Assembly: GCF_040939785.1 (NCBI RefSeq)
Contig: NZ_CP162553.1
Span: forward strand, 2,976,001 to 3,040,000
DNA length: 64,000 nucleotides
From: Bradyrhizobium lupini
GTDB taxonomy: Bacteria > Pseudomonadota > Alphaproteobacteria > Rhizobiales > Xanthobacteraceae
Direction: 5' to 3'
Within the stretch, counting starts at the first letter, position 1. The number at the start of each line of letters is the position of its first letter. This document shows, piece after piece, positions 15,403 through 25,720 of this stretch. Under the pieces are notes generated by a model. The model was not told the DNA's origin. It did not search any database and saw nothing but the letters and a program-made list of their open reading frames with translations. A program made the translations under genes and the position numbers.

Positions 15403-16605
15403 ATGACATCGCGGTCCCCCTCCTCGTCTCGTATCTGGCCCCTGTTCGCTCTCAACTTCTTCATGGCCGACATGCAGTCGGGCATCGGCCCTTTCGTCGG
15501 CGTCTTCCTCCAGGAGCGCGGCTGGGCGAGCGGGTTGATCGGTACCGCGATGACGATCGGCAATGTCGCGGGCATGCTGATCACCACGCCGATCGGCGGC
15601 TTCATCGACGCCAGCCGCAACAAGCGCATGTGGGTCGTGATTCCCGGCATCTGCGTGGTGCTCGCCTCCGCGATCATCCTGATCTCGCAAAATTTCTGGG
15701 CGGTGACGTTCTCGCAGATCGCACAATCGCTGGCGAGCGCCGCGATCGTGCCCGCGGTCACCGGCATCACGCTCGGCATCGCCAAGCAGAAGGGCTTCAA
15801 CGCGCTCAACGGCCGCAACCAGGCCTTCAACCACGCCGGCAACATGGTCGGCGCCGCGCTGTCGGGCTATCTCGGTTACAAGTTCGGCTATGTCTCGGTG
15901 TTCGTGCTGGCGGCGGTGTTCGGCGCCATCGCGATCGCCTGTGTGATGATGATTCCGGCCAAGGCGATCGATGATCGCGCCGCGCGCGGCAGCAAGGAGG
16001 ACGATCCCGACAGCGCGCCGGACGCGTTCACGATGCTGCTCAAGCACCGCGCGCTGCTGGTGCTGGCACTGGCGCTCGCGCTGTTTCATCTCGGCAATGC
16101 CGCCATCGTTCCGCTCTATGGCCTGGCGGCGGTCGCCGAGGGCCAGGCCAACGGCCCGAGCTTCGTCGCGACCATCGTGGTGATCGCACAAGGCGTCATG
16201 GTCATCACGTCGCTGATCGCAATGAAGGCGGCGAGCAAGCGCAACTACTGGCCCATCATTCTTGTCTCCTTCATGTTCCTGCCCATCCGCGGCGTGCTCG
16301 CCTTCTTCGTCACGGGATGGTGGGGCGTCGTACCGATGCAGGTGCTCGACGGCCTGGGCACCGGACTCCAGACGGTTGCCGTCCCCGGCATGGTCGCGCG
16401 CTCGCTCAACGGCACCGGCCGCATCAATCTCGGCCAGGGTGCCGTGATCACCGTGCAGGGTGTCGGCGCGAGCCTCAGCCCCGCGCTTGGCGGCTGGATC
16501 GCGCAATGGATCGGCTACGGCCCGACATTCCTGCTACTCGGCGGTTTCGGCCTCGCGTCCATGGCGCTGTGGTTCGCGTTCGGCGCCCACGTGAAGAAGT
16601 ATTGA
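15403..16605 (+). CDS. Major facilitator superfamily transporter
   Basis: 400 residues from the ATG at 15403 (a TTG at 15394 is the other option; neither has a strong ribosome site). About 12 hydrophobic helices, with the MFS loop 2-3 motif region GGFIDASRNKR at about residue 65-75 and a charged central loop (RGSKEDDPDSAP) at about 200. It is a secondary carrier, probably a drug/proton-type exporter of small organic molecules. It converges on the acyl-CoA synthetase gene with a 10-base gap and is divergent from the MBL-fold gene. Confidence 0.85.
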   Translation: MTSRSPSSSRIWPLFALNFFMADMQSGIGPFVGVFLQERGWASGLIGTAMTIGNVAGMLITTPIGGFIDASRNKRMWVVIPGICVVLASAIILISQNFWAVTFSQIAQSLASAAIVPAVTGITLGIAKQKGFNALNGRNQAFNHAGNMVGAALSGYLGYKFGYVSVFVLAAVFGAIAIACVMMIPAKAIDDRAARGSKEDDPDSAPDAFTMLLKHRALLVLALALALFHLGNAAIVPLYGLAAVAEGQANGPSFVATIVVIAQGVMVITSLIAMKAASKRNYWPIILVSFMFLPIRGVLAFFVTGWWGVVPMQVLDGLGTGLQTVAVPGMVARSLNGTGRINLGQGAVITVQGVGASLSPALGGWIAQWIGYGPTFLLLGGFGLASMALWFAFGAHVKKY

Positions 16606-16615
16606 GGCGCGAGCT

Positions 16616-18228
16616 TCACGTGCCAAAATTCTTCTGGATCGCCTTGTCGAGCGTCTCGCCGCCGACGAAGCGCTGGCGTAGCTCGCGCTTGAGCAGCTTG
16701 CCGCTCGGGTTCTTGGGCAGGGCATCGACGAAGATGACGCGCTTGGGCACCTTGAAATGCGCCATCTGGCCGGCGCAATGCTTGATGACGGACTCCTCGT
16801 CGAGCTTCTCCCCGCTCTTGACCACGACGATCGCAGTCACTGCCTCGATCCAGCGCGGATCGGGCAGGCCTACCACAGCAACCTCCGACACGGCAGGGAT
16901 GCGGTAGACCATCTCCTCGACCTCGCGGCTCGCGACGTTCTCGCCACCGGTCTTGATCATGTCCTTGACGCGATCGACCACGGTGATGTGGCCCTCGTCA
17001 TCGACGGTGGCGAGATCGCCGGAGTGAAACCAGCCGCCGGAGAACGCCGCCGCCGTCTTGACCGGATCGTTGTAATAGCCGGAGAGCAGATGCGGCGAGC
17101 GGTGCACGATCTCGCCGACTTCGCCGACCTTCACATCCTCCATCGAAGTGTTGACCACGCGGGTCTCGACATTGAGCACGGGCTTGCCCGCCGAGCCGGC
17201 CTTGCGCAGTTGGTCCGCAGGACCCAGCACGGTCGCGAGCGGCGCGATCTCGGTCTGGCCGTAGAAATTCCAGAACTTCACGCTGGGCAGGCGGCGCTGG
17301 AGCTCGAGCAGCACCTCCACCGGCATGATCGAGGCGCCGTAATAGCCCTTCTGCAAGGTCGACAAATCCGTCTTGTCGAAATTGGGCGAGCGCAGCATCG
17401 CGATCCAGATCGTCGGCGGCGCAAAGAACGATGTGATCCTGTGCGCCTGGATCAATGTCAGAATATTGTCGGCCGCAGGCTTGCCCGTGATCACACCGGA
17501 GGCGCCGAGATAGATTTGCGGCCCCAGGAACACGTCGAGCTGCGCGCAGTGATAGAGCGGAAGCGCGTGCAGGAATTTGTCGTCCACGCTCATGCCGCCG
17601 TCGATGATGCAGCTGACATACTGCCACATCACCGCGTCATGGGTCAGCATCGCGCCTTTGGGCAGCGACTCCGTGCCGCTGGTATAGACGATCTGCGCGA
17701 GATCGCGGCTGTCGACGGACGCATCGAGATACGAGCCGTCGGAGCTGAGGAGATCGTCGAAGGTGGTGAGGCTAGCGGGCGCGGTGGCGGGATCCTCACC
17801 CGGCAGCCAGATCATCTTCTCGACCGCGCAATCCCTGGCGCTGGCCGCGCGCGCGGGCTCGACGAAATCAGGGCCGGCCGCGAGCAGCTTTGCGCCGGAG
17901 CTCTTCAGGATGAAATTGATCTCGTCCGGATTGAGCATGAAGTTGATCGGCACCAGCACCGCACCGATCCGGGCCACCGCGAACCGGAGCGCCGCAAAGG
18001 CATGCGAATTGCGCGAGAGCACGGCGAGGCGGTCCCCTTTTTCACGCCGAGGCCAACCAGGCCACGGCCGAGCCGATTGCAGATCGCGTCCATCTCGGCA
18101 AAAGTCCAGCTCACATTGCCGCAGCTCACCCCGAGCTTGCCCGGATCGCGACCCGCCGCACGGCGCAGGAGGTCGCCGATGGAATGCTCGCGGGCCTTCG
18201 AGATGGTCGCTGCGGTGTCGCCGGTCAT
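16616..18228 (-). pseudogene. Acyl-CoA synthetase (AMP-forming), frameshifted
   Basis: Reading continues from the ATG at 18228 (AGGGGAA ribosome site; MTGDTAATISKAREHSIG) through GRGLVGLGVKKG, then changes frame at the run CCCC-TTTTT (18034-18042) to DRLAVLSRNSHAF and on to the end. Adding one base there restores a 537-residue ANL-family ligase with the P-loop YTSGTESLPKG, the YGQTE motif, GWFHSGDLA and the C-terminal lysine segment PKNPSGKLLKR. The enzyme would activate a fatty or aromatic acid as CoA thioester. One base missing at a homopolymer may be a sequencing error, a true mutation, or, least likely, programmed -1 frameshifting. Confidence 0.85.
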
Positions 18229-18441
18229 TTCCGTTCCCCTGAATTTTCTCATTGCGTGAGTGCCGCCCTGAGCACAGGTCAGGCCATTGCATTCACGCGC
18301 GTCTTGTTCTTTGCAAAAGCGTAGTCGGGGCAACCGGCCGCGTCAAATCAGCCAGCGAGCGCGGCGCCGTTACGCAAGAGTTGACGCTTGAGGGAGGCAA
18401 ATCTAGCCTCGTGCGCCAACGATAGAGTTTGGGGAAATGCC

Positions 18442-19644
18442 ATGTGCCGGATTATGCGTGCCGCCCTAGCGGCCGGATTGACTGCGTTTGTGATCAGCCC
18501 GTCTCTCGCCCAGCAGGCGCCGCTCAAGATCGGCGTGCTCTCCGACTTCTCCTCGGTCTATTCCGACATCGGAGGCCAGGGGAATGTCGAGGCCACCAAA
18601 ATGGCGATCGAGGATTTCGGCGGGCAGATGTTCGGCAAGCCGATCGACATGGTCAGCGCCGACGTGCTGAACAAGCCCGATGTCGCCTCCACCATCGCGC
18701 GAAAGTGGTGGGAGACCGAGGGCGTCGACATGATCATCGACCTGCCGACCTCGGCCACTGCGCTTGCAGTGATGGAGCTGTCGAAGCAGTATGAGAAGAT
18801 CATGATCGTGACGGATGCGGCAAGCTCCGACATTACCGGAAAGTCCTGCTCGCCCTACACCGCGCACTGGACCTACGACACCTACGCCAACGCGCACACG
18901 GTCGGCAGCGCCATCGTCAAGAACGGCGGCGATAGCTGGTTCTTCCTCACGGCGGACTACGTGTTCGGTCATTCAGTCGAGCGCGACACCTCCGACGTGG
19001 TGAAGGCGGCCGGCGGAAAGGTGCTCGGCAGCGTCAAGCATCCGCTCAACACCGCGGACTTCTCCTCATTCCTGCTGCAGGCCCAGGCCTCGAAGTCCAA
19101 GATCATCGGGCTGGCGAACGGCGGTGGCGACACCATCAATGCGATCAAGCAGGCCGGTGAGTTCGGCATCGTCGCCGGCGGCCAGAACCTGGCTGCGATC
19201 GTGATGTTCATCTCCGACGTGCACAGCTTAGGGCTGAAGCTCGCGCAGGGACTGATCATCACCGAGGCCTATTACTGGGACCTCAACGAGAAGACCCGCG
19301 CTTTCGGCAAGCGTTTCATGGAGCGCGTCAAGCGCATGCCGACGATGAACCAGGCGGCGACCTACAGCGCGACGCTGCACTACCTGAAGGCGGTGCAGGC
19401 CGCTGGCACAAAGGACACCAAGACCGTGATGGCCAAGATGCGCGAGCTGCCGGTGAAGGATGCCTTCACCGACAACGGCAGCTTACGCGAAGACGGCCGC
19501 ATGGTGCACAGCATGTATCTGTTCCAGGTGAAGAAGCCCGAGGAGTCCAAAGGCCCGTGGGACTATTACAAGCTGCTCGCCGAAGTCCCTGCCGACCAGG
19601 CCTTCCGGCCCCTGAAGGACGGCGGCTGCCCTCTTGTGAAGTGA
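18442..19644 (+). CDS. ABC transporter periplasmic substrate-binding protein (branched-chain amino acid type)
   Basis: 400 residues from the ATG at 18442 with GGGGAA about 6 bases upstream. Signal peptide MCRIMRAALAAGLTAFVISP, cleavage probably after SLAQ. The mature protein is a type I binding fold (PLKIGVLSDFSSVYSDIGGQG; WFFLTADYVFGHSVERDTS) typical of LivJ-like proteins for aromatic or amide solutes. It is divergent from the acyl-CoA synthetase, suggesting it captures a carboxylic acid that the ligase then activates. That link is inference; no permease is adjacent. Confidence 0.9.
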   Translation: MCRIMRAALAAGLTAFVISPSLAQQAPLKIGVLSDFSSVYSDIGGQGNVEATKMAIEDFGGQMFGKPIDMVSADVLNKPDVASTIARKWWETEGVDMIIDLPTSATALAVMELSKQYEKIMIVTDAASSDITGKSCSPYTAHWTYDTYANAHTVGSAIVKNGGDSWFFLTADYVFGHSVERDTSDVVKAAGGKVLGSVKHPLNTADFSSFLLQAQASKSKIIGLANGGGDTINAIKQAGEFGIVAGGQNLAAIVMFISDVHSLGLKLAQGLIITEAYYWDLNEKTRAFGKRFMERVKRMPTMNQAATYSATLHYLKAVQAAGTKDTKTVMAKMRELPVKDAFTDNGSLREDGRMVHSMYLFQVKKPEESKGPWDYYKLLAEVPADQAFRPLKDGGCPLVK

Positions 19645-19693
19645 GCCAACAGGACGGACAAGGCGTAGGTTCGCTAGCGCTGTCGGTACAGGC

Positions 19694-20182
19694 TCAGAGC
19701 TTGTGCCCCTTCTGTCGCAGCGCCTCGATGAGGCGCTGCTTCAACTCGTCGGCCGTCTTCTGACCGACGTCCTGACCGATCTGCGCGCTGGCCTGCGCCA
19801 GCGCATCCGACTTCTCCAGAAGCTTCTTCCCGGCTGGCTGGACATAGAAAGCCTCGATCTGGCGCAGCTCGTCAATGCTGAAGCTCTGCGCATAGAGAGC
19901 GGCGACCTGGTCGATCATTGAGGTGAGGGCCGGGGTGTAGATCTCGGAGCCGGGTGCCGTCACCGCGTCATAATCGCGCTCGATCTCCGGCCTGTCCTGC
20001 GCGACCCAGGGCCTCAGCTTGAGCAGGAGCTGCGGCAACAGCGCGCGATACTGATCCGCGATCTTCAAGGTGACCACGAGCTTGCGCGCCGCGCTCATCG
20101 CCTCCGGCGAGGGCGCTTGCGCCGATGCACCCGAGATCAGGAGCAGGAGTGTGCCGGCGATCGTCAACACAAGTCTGGACAT
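19694..20182 (-). CDS. DUF2059 domain-containing secreted protein
   Basis: 162 residues with a signal peptide (LVLTIAGTLLLLISGASAQA, cleavage near residue 22) and an all-helical mature domain with the DUF2059 pattern YAQSFSIDELRQIEAFYVQPAGKKLLEKS. Periplasmic, function unknown. It lies 46 bases downstream of opgC on the same strand, which could make it an envelope-related partner, though co-transcription is not proven. Confidence 0.85.
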   Translation of the reverse strand: MSRLVLTIAGTLLLLISGASAQAPSPEAMSAARKLVVTLKIADQYRALLPQLLLKLRPWVAQDRPEIERDYDAVTAPGSEIYTPALTSMIDQVAALYAQSFSIDELRQIEAFYVQPAGKKLLEKSDALAQASAQIGQDVGQKTADELKQRLIEALRQKGHKL

Positions 20183-20228
20183 AAACCCCTCCGTTGGATC
20201 TCTCCGCGAAAATGCAGGCCGGCGATAC

Positions 20229-21446
20229 TCAACGACCCGCGGGCGCCACGGCAGACCTGTCCGCAGGCGCGCTTTCCAGGACGGTGTCGGCCTCCTCGAT
20301 CTCCGTCACCTTCACGAACAGGTTCGGCACCCGTTCGGTCCGGTCGAGCAGCCAGGCGGCTGCGATCATGATGACGATGCCGACGACGGAGACCGCGAGC
20401 TGCTCCCAGACGCCCTTGGTGTATTGCGTCAGGATCCAGTGCGCCGAGAACGACAGGAAGACGCCAAGGCAGAAGATCGGCAGCGAATGCTGGCCGCAGA
20501 GGATCACAGGGCGCAGCCAGGCCCCGTGCAGGGTCCGCCATTTGCGCGAGATGAGGTGAGTCACCCAGATCGCCAGCGCCAGGAAATGCGTGAAGCGCAG
20601 CATGTCGAGGTCGGTCTTGTCGATCGGGTAGATCGCCTTGATCATCCATTTCGGGGTCAGGGCATCGAGCGCGGGGACGTGCCAGGTCATCACGATCAGC
20701 AGCGCGAAGGCGAGCCAGGCCGCGGCCAGCGCCATCGCCGCCCTGGACCACACCCATCTCGCGATCTTGTCGATCTGGCCGATGCCGCACCAGGCTGCGA
20801 ACACGAACATCAGCTGCCAGCAGAACGGGTTGAAGTACCAGTGCGTGCCGGGCGGATAGGAGGCGACGTTCCAGTCGAACCAGCGCGCCAGCACGTAGAG
20901 CACCACGGATGCGGCGAGCGTCAAGTTCGGCCGGCGCACCAGGCACCACACGATGAAAGGCGAGGCGAAAACGAGCGTGATGTAGAGCGGCAGCACGTCG
21001 AGATTGACCGGCTTGTACTTCAGGAGGATCGCCTGCCCGATCAGCTCGTCCGGATGCGACAGGAAATTGAACACGTTGAACTCGTGCTCGTACATCGGAT
21101 TGTCGAAGCGGCGCGCGGTGCGGGCGATCTGCGCCGTGAACAGCAGGAACAGCATGATGTGGGCGACGTACATCTCGACCGCGCGCCGCCACAGCCGCTT
21201 CAGCGCGGCGAGAAACCAGCCGCCCGCGACGATCGGCCCGTAGATCCAGCCGACCAGATAACCGGAGATGAAGACGAAGAATTCGGCGGCGTCGCTGAAG
21301 CCGTAATTGCGCAAGGTCAGCCAAGCCACGACGTCGTGCGGGATGTGGTCGAGGAAGATCATCCACAGACCGATGCCGCGGAAGAGATCGAGCCGCAGGT
21401 CGCGCTCGACCGGCGCGAGCAGCGCCGACTGGTCCCGTGTGATCAT
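20229..21446 (-). CDS. opgC: OpgC family membrane acyltransferase (periplasmic glucan succinyl-modification)
   Basis: 405 residues with about ten membrane helices. It begins with RDLRLDLFRGIGLWMIFLDH and continues AAEFFVFISGYLVGWIYGP, the signature of OpgC proteins, a branch of the acyltransferase-3 family that adds succinyl groups to osmoregulated periplasmic or cyclic beta-glucans. In rhizobia such modification adjusts the charge of periplasmic glucans. No glucan synthase gene is adjacent. The family match is strong; the acyl donor and target are inferred. Confidence 0.88.
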   Translation of the reverse strand: MITRDQSALLAPVERDLRLDLFRGIGLWMIFLDHIPHDVVAWLTLRNYGFSDAAEFFVFISGYLVGWIYGPIVAGGWFLAALKRLWRRAVEMYVAHIMLFLLFTAQIARTARRFDNPMYEHEFNVFNFLSHPDELIGQAILLKYKPVNLDVLPLYITLVFASPFIVWCLVRRPNLTLAASVVLYVLARWFDWNVASYPPGTHWYFNPFCWQLMFVFAAWCGIGQIDKIARWVWSRAAMALAAAWLAFALLIVMTWHVPALDALTPKWMIKAIYPIDKTDLDMLRFTHFLALAIWVTHLISRKWRTLHGAWLRPVILCGQHSLPIFCLGVFLSFSAHWILTQYTKGVWEQLAVSVVGIVIMIAAAWLLDRTERVPNLFVKVTEIEEADTVLESAPADRSAVAPAGR

Positions 21447-21760
21447 GGCCCCGCCTCGTTCGGTGGGCGTCGCGCCGTCGCGGCGCCGGAAAATCGGATG
21501 CTAAAAAATTGAAATCAAAAGTCGCCTGGCCGTGTGGCCAGGGCCGACGGTAGCCGACCTTGCTGCGCGCGCAAGGGCATAGTCATCGGAGCGGGCCGCA
21601 CAAGCGTGCCGTCCTCCGCGCTGCACCATGAAGGGCCCTTCAAGATAAAAGGGCGAAAACAACCCCATGCACAGTAGCTAACTCCTTGCGGCGCCTTCTG
21701 AATTTATTTGCCACGTCGGGCAGATTTCGGCCGCGATGGCGGCCCCGGCCGCCGTTGCCG
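21447..21760. other. Intergenic region with a Bradyrhizobium-type conserved motif
   Basis: 314 bases between two minus-strand genes. It includes GAAAACAACCCCATGCACAG (about 21654-21673), a sequence I recall as recurrent in Bradyrhizobium and Rhodopseudomonas intergenic DNA. There is only one copy here, so repetition cannot be shown from this window. No gene seen. Confidence 0.35.
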
Positions 21761-24700
21761 TCAGCTCAGCTCGTCACCCGTCGCCTGCATCTCGTTGAGC
21801 ATCGCCTCGGCTTTGTGCCGCAGCGGCAGCGCGCCGCTCCCGGTGGCGATCGCGATGGTCGCGCGCAGGGCGCTCAGGATCGCCGCCTTGGCCTCCGCAT
21901 CCGACGGCGGCGTCACCACGGCCTCGCCGAACAGGGCCTCCGCCTCCAGCCCGGAGAACCCCTGTTGCCGCGCGGTGTTGCGCGCCTCGCGCAGCATGTT
22001 CTGCGCGGCCTGTACGTCGCCGAGACGGTGGGTGGCGAGCGCCAGGTAGATCGAGCTGCGCAGCACCGCCGAGGTATAGCCGACCGCCTTCGCCTCCTCA
22101 CGCGCCTCCGTCAGCATGCCGCGCGCGCGGTCGAACAGCCCCTGCTCTAAATAGGCCATGCCGAGATGGCAGGCGAGCACCGGCACGAACAGTCGGATGC
22201 CGTGCTTCTGCGCCAGGACAAAACCATCCTCGAGAATGGCCGCGGCCGCCGCCGGCTCGCCGCGGCCGAGCATCAGCCAGCCGCCGCTATAGGCCGCGGC
22301 GACGCGGTCGTAGGGGCGGCCGGTCTCCTCCGCGATCGCTGCGGCTTGCTGCTGGAGCTGCTCGGCGGCATCGATCTGGCCCATCACCGTGTGAGTGACG
22401 CTGTTCATCATGCAGCAAAGCAGGAGCAAAGATCGTGGGGTCGTGCCGATCGGAGCACTCGCGGTCAGACCCGCAAGGTGGACGCGGGCGGTGGCCAGCA
22501 TCTTCTCGGCGCGATCGTAGCGGCCGGAAAGAAAATAGGCCTGCCCGAGACTGTATTGCGCGAGATTACGCCAAGCGGGATTTCCCGAGCTTTCCGCCAG
22601 ATGCACCACATCTTCCCCGATCGCGACAGCTTCAACCGGCGTTCCATAGAAATTCTGGGCACCCGCTCTCATGGTCATGGCCGCGACCTTGCGTTCAATA
22701 TCGCCAATCGCATCGGCTCGCCGTTCGGCCTCGCTCCCCAAATCCAGGGCTTCGGCGACACGCCCCGACCCGGCAAAGGCCAATCGCGCCTCCATCCGCA
22801 GGTCGATGGCGTCCGTTTCGCGCGCGTGCGTCACCGGGATCTTGTCGAGAGAACCCATCGCGATCTCGAAATAATCGACCGCTTCGGCAAAGGCCGAGCG
22901 CACCAGACATTTTCGAGCCGCGCTCCTGCTATGCTGAAAAGCCTTCCGCCAATCCTTCGCTCGGGTCGCGTGATAGCAGAGCGTATCCGGACCGTCGGTC
23001 CACGCCTCGTCGGTCTCGAGAGCCGCCAGAATGCTGGCATGGATGCTTTCCCGCACCTTCTCGACCATCGAATCGTAGGTCACCTGCCTGACCATCTCGT
23101 GCCGGAACTCGAGCAGATCCTCCAACTCACTGTCGATCCTGACGAGCAACTCGGCCCGGTCGAGCGCGGTGAGGCAATCCTGCAGGACGTCTTCCGGCAC
23201 GGCCGCTACTCTTCGCAGTGTGGCCTGGTCGGCCCGGGGTCCAAGCGCCGCGGCGATCTGGAGAAGCGATCGTTCCTGTCGTGACACACGATCCAGCCGC
23301 GCCGCGATCACACCCTGAATGCTGCTGGGGATGCCGAGTTCGTCCACAGGACGCGCAAGGGAAAGGTCGCCCCACTGGCCAAGAAGCATGCCGCTGTCCT
23401 TCAAACTGCGGCAGACCTCCTCAATGAACAGCGGAACGTTGGCCGTATGAGAGATGATCCGATTCTTCAGGTCTTCGTTGGTCGTGGCGGGACCAAGCAT
23501 GTCCGCGAGCATGGCCAGCCCCGAATTGTCATCGAGAGGCCGCATCGCCACGATTTCCGCGCGGCAGCTCGCGATCCACACCGGCATTCCATTGGGCCGC
23601 GTCGTCAGCAGCACAAGCAAATCAGGGCATTGCAGCCCCGAAAGGGTCGCGACGACCGCATCGCTGGCCCGATCCATCCAGTGCAGGTCCTCAATCAAAA
23701 GGATCGTACGCTGACGACGGGCGACGCTCTCGATGATCGCACAGCTTGCGTCTGAAATCGCACGACCGCGCGCGTGAGGCTCCAATTCATCCCATTGCGG
23801 ATCGGAAACCGGCAAATCCAGGATCGCGTCGAGAGCCCGCTGTTGCACCACCGGCAATTCGTCTCTGGGATCATCCGTCTTGGTCTGATCTCTTGCTGAC
23901 GTATCGAGGATCGAGAGCAACAGGCGCTTGAGCGCGCTGTACGGCGCACCCTGGAGATTCGGGCTGCACTCGACATCGATCAGCCGCCAGCCGCCAGCCC
24001 GGAGGTCCTGCGCGAATTCATGCGCAAGCCGAGACTTGCCAATGCCGGCGTCACCCATCAGCAGAACCGTCTGCCGGCCGGCAGCAACCCTATCCGCAGC
24101 GCGCCACAACAACGCCCGCTCCGTCGTGCGGTCGACGATCTGGAAACGCTCCGCGCACGTCGGACCCGCCAGCTCGACAGATCACTCGCACCCATCACCC
24201 GGTAGACAGGCAGGGGCTCGCCGAAACCACGGAGCGCCTTGCGGCCAAGGAATTCAAAGCGGACGTGTCCGTCCGCCAGCTCCTGGCAGGCTTCGGAGAC
24301 ATAGATCTGGTTCGCCTCGGCTGCCGTCTCCAGCCGAGCCGCGAGGTGCTGGGCTGCGCCGCCGATCTCGTAGACCTTGGAAAATTCGCTCGCGACCATG
24401 TAGGCCACCACATGACCCGAGTGCAGGCCGACCCGGACTTGAAGTCCTGGATCGCCCAGACTGCCAACACGCCGGACCAGCTCGATGGCCGCGTGGCAGG
24501 CTAAGGGCGCGTGGTTGTCGTCGGCGATCGGGGCGCCGAAGACGGCGGCCAACCCGTCACCCAACTCCTTGCTGACGATGCCGCCGAACTGGCGCACCGC
24601 GCCTCTCATCGCCGCAAGAGCAGGCTCGAGGCGCGACACCGCCGCCTCCGGCTCCAGTTCGGCAACAAGACCTGTGGAATCGACGACGTCGGCACGCAGA

Positions 24701-24816
24701 ATCGTCACAAAGCGTCGTTCGCTGTCGGGGTCGACGGGCTGGCGCACCGCCGCTCCGCATTTGGAGCACCAGCGGTCGCCCGGACCAATCGCCGACTGAC
24801 AAGCGAAGCAATGCAT
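21761..24816 (-). pseudogene. Class III adenylate/guanylate cyclase + AAA ATPase + TPR regulator, frameshifted
   Basis: From the ATG at 24816: an N-terminal zinc ribbon (C3, C6, C17, C20), then a class III cyclase domain (about 35-195) with metal Asp D43 and D87 (GDG) and K83, and transition-state Arg R161. The usual Asn four residues earlier is His157. Then the frame breaks between about 24185 and 24130. The second frame, with high GC3, gives ERFQIVDRTTERALLWRA, Walker A GDAGIGKS and a long helical TPR-like tail. Rejoined it is about 1018 residues, the standard cyclase-ATPase-TPR signalling architecture. One base appears to be missing; without correction the ATPase part would need a TTG start just before its P-loop. 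Confidence 0.82.
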
Positions 24817-25079
24817 TCCAGCGCCTTCAACCACTGCCTCGGCAGCCTCACCCCAATCCCCGCGAGGCGTTCGACCCAACAATACCTATAGGAAAGTGCA
24901 TGGCAATTGGGCTTGCGACATAGGCGACGTTACGGGATGGAGGCTCTCTGGACGAAATACATTCCTGAGTGGTAGCGTTGAGGGCGCACAACAAACAGCG
25001 TGATCGGCCGTAGCGTGACGCGTATTTTCGGCCACCGCACCAGAGATTTTGACAAACAGACATATGAAGGAAAGAGGCG

Positions 25080-25571
25080 ATGGCCGGACTGGTATATAGC
25101 GGCAAGGCATTTCGAGACTTGATGAATAGCAATTACTATCCTTTGGCGAACATGAAGAAGAGCGTCGCGAAGCTCAAGGAGTCCGAGGACATCGACCTGC
25201 CGACCTTGGAATACGGCCAGTACCATTTGATTCTGAACCCGGCATCGAACTGGCCGCAGGGCAGCGCCAAGTACTGGCACAAGGAAAAGGGCCGGGCCCG
25301 CGTCGACCTCAGCACCCAGCCGAACACAGTCCCCCTGTCCAGGGATGAGCCGGGCGTCATTCCGCTGACGCGATGCGATCTGCTCGATGCCTGCGTCCGG
25401 AAATGCTTCAACTCCGAGCCGCCAATCCCGATGAAGACGAAGATCATCACCCACGAAGCCAGCGACGCTTTCGCGCACCGGCACGAGATCCGGCTGGAGT
25501 GGGACTACAAGAAGGGCTCGGACAAGCCGACGCTGCTCAATCTGACGATGGTCTGTCCGCACAGATCCTGA
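25080..25571 (+). CDS. Hypothetical protein, 163 residues
   Basis: Begins MAGLVYSGKAFRDLMNS with an AAAGAGG ribosome site just upstream. It is soluble, without signal peptide or membrane segments; predicted mostly beta in the second half (HRHEIRLEWDYKKG; PTLLNLTMVCPHRS) and contains four Cys. I do not recognise a family. It is divergent from the cyclase/ATPase gene across a 263-base, relatively AT-rich gap and is followed by a strong hairpin, so it is an independent unit. The lower GC around its promoter may hint at later acquisition. Confidence 0.65.
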   Translation: MAGLVYSGKAFRDLMNSNYYPLANMKKSVAKLKESEDIDLPTLEYGQYHLILNPASNWPQGSAKYWHKEKGRARVDLSTQPNTVPLSRDEPGVIPLTRCDLLDACVRKCFNSEPPIPMKTKIITHEASDAFAHRHEIRLEWDYKKGSDKPTLLNLTMVCPHRS

Positions 25572-25598
25572 CGCATTCTGTAGTACGCAAGACGCATC

Positions 25599-25623
25599 AC
25601 GCCCGCGCGACTGGCGCGGGCGT
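25599..25623 (+). terminator. Hairpin downstream of the 25080 gene, probable terminator
   Basis: Perfect 10-bp stem ACGCCCGCGC / GCGCGGGCGT with GACTG loop, 28 bases after the stop codon; the following TAATGTTTG is only weakly T-rich. Confidence 0.65.
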
Positions 25624-25720
25624 AATGTTTGCTTCCGATCGCCGTTCGCCCCAAGGGGGCAGCCCTCGCGCTTGCCAAGACCGTGCTGTCGAAGGAAGCA
25701 GCACTGCCAAGACGCTGGTC

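Noticed and set aside
18034..18042. Programmed -1 ribosomal frameshifting in the acyl-CoA synthetase
   Set aside because: The heptamer fits loosely, but acyl-CoA synthetases are not known to use it, no clear stimulatory hairpin is visible, and three other frame breaks in the window point to indels instead.
16757..18259. 500-codon open frame on the plus strand over the acyl-CoA synthetase
   Set aside because: Arg/His/Asp-rich translation typical of antisense frames; the minus strand carries ANL-ligase motifs in two joined frames.
20070..21512. 480-codon plus-strand frame over opgC and DUF2059
   Set aside because: Antisense shadow spanning two unrelated real genes; no ribosome site or motif.
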